Origin: Portunus trituberculatus
Lineage: Eukaryota > Arthropoda > Malacostraca > Decapoda > Portunidae
Direction of reading: 5' to 3'
Assembly (NCBI RefSeq): GCF_017591435.1
Contig: NC_059301.1
Coordinates: 7,469,049 to 7,533,048 of the forward strand
DNA length: 64,000 bases
Below are positions 58,912 to 64,000 of the stretch, in pieces; position 1 is the stretch's first letter, and every line of letters starts with the position of its first letter. A program made the position numbers and the translations under genes. The notes below the pieces were generated by a model that was not told the origin of the DNA, did not search any database, and worked only from the letters and a program-made list of their open reading frames with translations.

Positions 58912-61445
58912 ATTGTGGTGGTGATACGTACTGTGGTGGTAGTGGTCAGTACTGTGGGGGTAGTGATACGTACTGTGGAGGTAGTGATCCGTACTGTGGT
59001 GGTAGTGATACGTAGTGTGGTGATAGTGATCCGTACTGTGGGGGTAGTGATCCGTACTGTGGGGGTAGTGATACGTACTGTGGTGGTAGTGGTGGTAGTG
59101 ATACGTACTGTGGGGTAGTGATCCGTACTGTGGTGGTAGTGATCCGTACTGTGGGGATAGTGATACGTACTGTGGGGGTAGTGATCCGTACTGTGGTGGT
59201 AGTGATACGTACTGTGGTGGTAGTGATCCGTACTGTGGTGGTAGTGATCCGTACTGTGGTGGTAGTGATACGTACTGTGGTGGTAGTGACACGTACTGTG
59301 GTGGTAGTGGTACGTACTGTGGGGGTAGTGATACGTACTGTGGTGGTAGTGGTACGTACTGTGGGGGTAGTGATACGTACTGTGGTGGTAGTGATACGTA
59401 CTGTGGTAGTAGTGATACGTACTGTGGGGGTAGTGACACGTACTGTGGTGGTAGTGGTACGTACTGTGGGGGTAGTGATACGTAGTGTGGTGGTAGTGAT
59501 CCGTACTGTAGGGGTAGTGATCCGTACTGTGGTGGTAGTGATACGTAGTGTGGTGATAGTGATCCGTACTGTGGGGGTAGTGATCCGTACTGTGGGGGTA
59601 GTGATACGTACTGTGGTGGTAGTGGTGGTAGTGATACGTACTGTGGGGGTAGTGATCCGTACTGTGGTGGTAGTGATCCGTACTGTGGGGATAGTGATAC
59701 GTACTGTGGGGGTAGTGATCCGTACTGTGGTGGTAGTGATACGTACTGTGGTGGTAGTGATCCGTACTGTGGTGGTAGTGATCCGTACTGTGGTGGTAGT
59801 GATACGTACTGTGGTGGTAGTGACACGTACTGTGGTGGTAGTGGTACGTACTGTGGGGGTAGTGATACGTACTGTGGTGGTAGTGGTACGTACTGTGGGG
59901 GTAGTGATACGTACTGTGGTGGTAGTGATACGTACTGTGGTAGTAGTGATACGTACTGTGGGGGTAGTGACACGTACTGTGGTGGTAGTGGTACGTACTG
60001 TGGGGGTAGTGATACGTAGTGTGGTGGTAGTGATCCGTACTGTAGGGGTAGTGATCCGTACTGGGGGGGGTAGTGATACGTAGTGTGGTGGTAGTGATCC
60101 GTACTGTGGTGGTAGTGATCCGTACTGTGGTGGTAGTGATACGTACTGTGGTGGTAGTGATACGTACTATGGAGGTAGTGATCCGTACTGTGGGGGTAGT
60201 GATACGTACTGTGGTGGTAGTGATACGTACTGTGGTAGTAGTGATACGTACTGTGGGGGTAGTGATACGTACTGTGGTGGTAGTGATCCGTACTGTGGTA
60301 GTAGTGATACGTACTGTGGGGGTAGTGATACGTAGTGTGGTGGTAGTGATCTGTACTGTGGTAGTAGTGATCCGTACTGTGATGGTAGTGATCCATACTG
60401 TGGCGGTAGTGGTCAGTACTGTGGTGGTAGAGATCCATACTGTGGTGGTAGTGGTCAGTACTGTGGTGGTAGTGATACGTACTGTGGTGGTAGTGATCCG
60501 TACTTTGGTGGTAGTGATCCGTACTGTGGTGGTAGTGATACGTACTGTGGTGGTAGTGATACGTACTGTGGTGGTAGTGATCCGTACTGTGGTGGTAGTG
60601 ATCCGTATTGTGGTGGTAATGATCCGTACTGTGGTGGTAGTGATCCGTATTGTGGTGGTAGTGGTGGTAGTGATCCGTACTGTGGTGGTAGTGGTGGTAG
60701 TGATCCGTACTATGGTGGTAGTGATCCATACTGTGGCGGTAGTGGTCAGTACTGTGGTGGTAGTGATCCGTATTGTGGTGGTAGTGGTGGTAGTGATCCG
60801 TACTGTGGTGGTAGTGGTGGTAGTGATCCGTACTATGGTGGTAGTGATACGTACTGTGGTAGTAGTGGTGGTAGTGATCCGTACTATGGTGGTAGTGATC
60901 CATACTGTGGCGGTAGTGGTCAGTACTGTGGTGGTAGTGATGCGTACTGTGGTGGTAGTGATCTGTACTGTGGTGGTAGTGATCAGTACTGTGGTGGTAG
61001 TGATCCGTACTGTGGTGGTAGTGATCTGTACTGTGGTGGTAGTGATCAGTACTGTGGTGGTAGTGATCCGTACTGTGGTGGTAGTGATCCGTACTGTGGT
61101 GGTAGTGGCGATAGTGATCCGTACTGTGGTGGTAGTGATGCGTACTGTGGTGGTAGAGATCCGTACTGTGGTGGTAGTGATCTGTACTGTGGTGGTAGAG
61201 ATCCATACTGTGGTGGTAGAGATCCGTACTGTGGTGGTAGTGATCCGTACTGTGGTGGTAGAGATCCGTACTGTGGTGGTAGAGATCCGTACTGTGGTGG
61301 TAATAGTGATCTGTACTGTGGTGGTAGTGATCTGTACTGTGGTGGTAGTGGTCAGTACTGTGGTGGTAGAGATCCGTACTGTGGTGATAGTGATCCGTAC
61401 TGTGGTGGTAATAGTGGTCCGTACTGTGGTGGCAGTGATAAGTAT
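58912..61445. repeat. 2.5 kb minisatellite of ~21 bp units with a 534 bp higher-order duplication
   Basis: About 120 head-to-tail units of the type TACTGTGGTGGTAGTGATCCG. Variants include GATACG, GGTACG, GATCAG, GGGGGTAG and short 12 bp GTAGTGGTG inserts. A block beginning near 59005 repeats almost exactly from near 59538: marker variants at 59011/59544 and 59501/60035 give offsets of 533 and 534, the difference due to one missing G near 59113. Units from about 60075 on are more mixed. Because 21 is divisible by 3 and the unit lacks stops, all frames stay open for hundreds of codons on both strands; these are not genes. Confidence 0.95.
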
Positions 61446-62245
61446 CCTGTAGAGGTAGTGGCAGGTCGGCAAACCATCAATACCCTTGTTACTGACCACG
61501 AGTTTCCGGGTACCTGTTCGTCCTGTGTAATCCTGTGTAATCCGATCACCGCTGAGACGCCGTAATTGTGAAGCCCCAAGCATAAAGTTGCCATCCTCGA
61601 ACTGAGCACTCCACGCCGCGCTCCTCCTCTCCTCTCACAGCCATACCTTCCCTGCTAACAACCCGCATCCCTTCCTCGGTACATTATATACCCATCTCCT
61701 GTCCACCCACTTCCCTTAGCACTCCCAGTCTTCACCCAGCAGGACACTAGGTAGGTAAGGGTTAATTAACAGCTATTTTCAAGCGTATATTCTTGATTTC
61801 TAGTTATTGACAGCAGCATAAGATAGATCCTCGTTTGATATCAGTCTGTTGTCATACGTAGAGTAAGAACAGCTTCATAAAACTGAGAGGTAAAGTAACG
61901 ATGGATCTATGAGGGAATGGAAGGCCGAATAAGGTATCAATTTTATTTCTTTATGCTCCCAGAACAGCATTCTCGAAATTCATTACCTCATCTCTTCTAC
62001 TACTACTCGTATTAGGAGACTGTAATGGAAGCTGCTGGTGTTTTCAGGGGTGTCTTATTTCATGATTTTTGTGATGTCTTAGCAAGCTTTCTGCAGCAGC
62101 AATGAAAAAAAAAAGATACAAAATCTGACTAACAATCTTGAATGCAGCCCTAACAAGACAACAAAGCGAACCATAATGCGAGAACTTGTAATGTTTTGCG
62201 AGTCATGAACTTAACTTGCCATAAATGGTTGACTAAATTCTACGA
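61446..62245. other. Unique-looking flank right of the minisatellite
   Basis: No exon recognised. 61610-61740 is C-rich. The words GTGTAATCCTGTGTAATCC show a short duplication at 61525-61545. 62020-62110 may be a weak S2 family relic (GGTGTTTTCAGGGGTGTC). Confidence 0.5.
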
Positions 62246-62247
62246 TT

Positions 62248-62370
62248 CCTTTTATGTTTATGTAAGAGGGGGAAAATTGGCCAAGGGCAACATAAAACGA
62301 AAAAAAAGGCCCACTAAGATTCCAGTCCCCTTGTAGGTCAGAGACAGCAAAAAAAAAAAAAAAAAAAAAA
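62248..62370 (-). repeat. SINE-like family S1, copy 8 (antisense)
   Basis: The minus strand reads CTCTGACCTACAAGGGGACT then GGAATCTTAGTGGGCC, a T-run, TTATGTTGCCCTTGGCCA and CCCTCTTACATAAACATAAA. Confidence 0.75.
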
Positions 62371-62874
62371 TAAATAAATAAAATAAAAGGGATAAATGTC
62401 TTGAAACCTCTCTGAAGTCAAGTCATAGGAAATTGGAAATACAGAAGATTGAACAACACATCATATTTTCATTATCTATTTTTTCCTTTATTTTTTTTTT
62501 CTTTTCTTTCTACTACTACTAGAACTAAATACAAACAAGTCCTGAACATTCCCGCGTTGCCATGCAGTGTTGCCAGCCACACAGCACCAAACCGGAGCGC
62601 AGGAAGCAATGAGGCGCCTACCGAAGCAGCAGACGAAGCAACGAAGCACTTCAATTGTCGAGCCGCGCCACAGGTACTTCACCGGCCACGTAAATGTAAC
62701 AATGGGGAGACACAGCAGCGGTGATGTGGCGCATAAATTATATTACGCATAATAAGGATGATACAATGGCGCTATACATTACAAGGCTTCGCTCACAATG
62801 GCAGGCGCTTCTGTCTGTTCATTACCTGTCTCGCTCATTTTGCTTCGAGTCACGTAGAATTTAGACCACTACCT

Positions 62875-62877
<3 letters not shown>

Positions 62878-62919
<42 letters not shown>
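62878..62919. repeat. (CT)n microsatellite
   Basis: A perfect run of about 42 nt. Confidence 0.95.
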
Positions 62920-62922
<3 letters not shown>

Positions 62923-63060
62923 GAAAAACAAATAAATGAATGAATAGATACACAGCATGATATGTTAAGGAAGGAAGAATGAAGGGAAAGTATAATGTTT
63001 AGTCTATATTTGGTTACTTGACAGTCTTTTTTCCTGTTATTTGAAGTTTGACATGCTTTA

Positions 63061-63061
63061 C

Positions 63062-63107
<46 letters not shown>
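63061..63107. repeat. (ATT)n microsatellite
   Basis: About 15 ATT units, continuing irregularly to 63128. Confidence 0.95.
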
Positions 63108-63260
63108 CATAACTATTACTATTATTCATTGTTATTACGCATCATCATTATCATGCATTTCCACACGACAGGAATAAATAAAGGAATGCATCGGTACACA
63201 TGGAGTACTTTTTTTTTTTCATTATTCTGCTGTGTATCGTCTTTTTGTGTCCCTCGCGCG

Positions 63261-63269
63261 CGCGCGCTC

Positions 63270-63309
<40 letters not shown>

Positions 63310-63387
63310 ATGTCCTGTCACCCAGCAAACTTATCGTCACCACACACACACACACACACGTCCTGTCACCCAACAAACTTATCGTCA

Positions 63388-63436
<49 letters not shown>
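63261..63436. repeat. (CG)n(CA)n array with a duplicated spacer
   Basis: Three CA runs separated by two copies of a spacer starting GTCCTGTCACCCAnCAAACT and ending TATCGTCAC. It starts with a short CG run. Confidence 0.92.
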
Positions 63437-63438
<2 letters not shown>

Positions 63439-63962
63439 AAACCGGAACATGCAACAAGAACACTTGGTACACATTGTTTCTCCACACAGACGCCCCGTAA
63501 AAGTTACGAGTCAATAAAAAGCCCGATAGAGTCAGGAAAAAGTATAGTATATGCCAAGCGAGGCCTTTCTACACCTGTTTATGAAATGTCAGAGGGTCCT
63601 CGCCCGCCCTCCTCCCATGCACTATCGCACCAAGTAAGGCAAAGTGGAGGTAGTTTCATTAAATGCCATAAAGTTTCATCCTACTTCTGAAATCACACAC
63701 ATTCAAGTGTGGCAGTGGATGAATGGATGAGGAGTGAAGTAACAATATGGTGGAGAACAGTGATGGTTTCATTCAATACAAATACATAACGAAGGAAGCG
63801 AGTTCAGAGACAGCAGCATCAGGTAGTGAAGAGGTGGTGGTGGTGGCGGTGGTGGTGTAGGTGGCGGGAAATGTCAGCCTGTCACTCACGCCTCGATCTG
63901 ACGGCCACTGACTGACGATTGGCTTCAAGTGCTTCCCAAACTAGATAACACTGTAACTAGAG

Positions 63963-64000
63963 GACGTCCCCGTGATGCAGTGGACCTCCGTGCCCGCCGC
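63963..64000 (+). repeat. Possible head of a tRNA-derived SINE (cut by window end)
   Basis: GTCCCCGTGATGCAGTGGAC then CTCCGTGCCCGCC resembles the A-box region (TGGCnnAGTGG) of tRNA-derived SINEs. Only 38 nt are visible, so the B-box and tail cannot be checked. Confidence 0.3.

Larger units (their letters stand above)
62371..63965. other. Right-edge intergenic stretch, no gene recognised
   Basis: A GC-richer island at 62550-62720 and another at 63830-63965 have no recognised protein. Between them lie microsatellites listed separately. Confidence 0.5.

Noticed and set aside
58912..61445. Possible CRISPR-like array
   Set aside because: Units are contiguous with no unique spacers, and the genome is eukaryotic.
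58812..61583. 923-codon minus-strand frame, plus 768- and 459-codon frames, resembling repetitive structural proteins
   Set aside because: All come from the 21 bp minisatellite, whose length is a multiple of three and lacks stops. Several frames on both strands are open at once.

Overview
The window is eukaryotic (animal) genomic DNA. It most likely comes from a decapod crustacean, possibly a crab. The evidence is animal genes split by GT-AG introns, a very high load of di-, tri- and tetranucleotide microsatellites, TTAGG-type telomere-like snippets, and many non-LTR retrotransposon, Tigger, Harbinger and MITE relics. No bacterial features, rRNA or CRISPR were seen. The taxon is an inference; the genes alone do not fix it.

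Three conserved genes could be rebuilt exon by exon. (1) EIF3K, minus strand: the first three coding exons (797-4067), with the rest beyond the left edge. (2) TTC8/BBS8, plus strand: ten coding exons, 5070-17735, 500 codons, complete, encoding a TPR subunit of the ciliary BBSome. (3) PSMA6, minus strand: seven coding exons, 28903-39786, 246 codons, complete, encoding the alpha-6 (alpha1) subunit of the 20S proteasome. EIF3K and TTC8 are divergent and share a 1.0 kb promoter interval holding a perfect RFX X-box match, the motif expected for a cilium gene. TTC8 and PSMA6 converge.

The introns are packed with mobile DNA. TTC8 holds two LINE copies, a LINE 3' end and a Tigger derivative. PSMA6 intron 6 (5.7 kb) holds a 283 bp palindromic foldback element, a decayed Ty3/gypsy element, a LINE and a MITE. 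Between TTC8 and PSMA6 lie a Tigger element with a Harbinger element inserted exactly at its transposase stop codon, an antisense LINE, several MITEs and an unrecognised coding-like region (25.1-26.3 kb).

From 39.8 kb to the right edge no conserved multi-exon gene was recognised. This part contains an unrecognised intronless 301-codon ORF with internal repeats (48062-48967), a Harbinger-like fragment, eight copies of a short SINE-like repeat (window-wide count), a second dispersed repeat family, and a 2.5 kb minisatellite of 21 bp units with a 534 bp higher-order duplication (58.9-61.4 kb).

The main novelty candidates are: the X-box in the EIF3K/TTC8 promoter; the LINE family whose copies are bounded by (CA)n at matching points; the SINE-like family, including a three-unit tandem array; the TTAA-flanked MITE family; the two unrecognised coding regions; and microsatellites that start within 5-22 nt of 5' splice sites.
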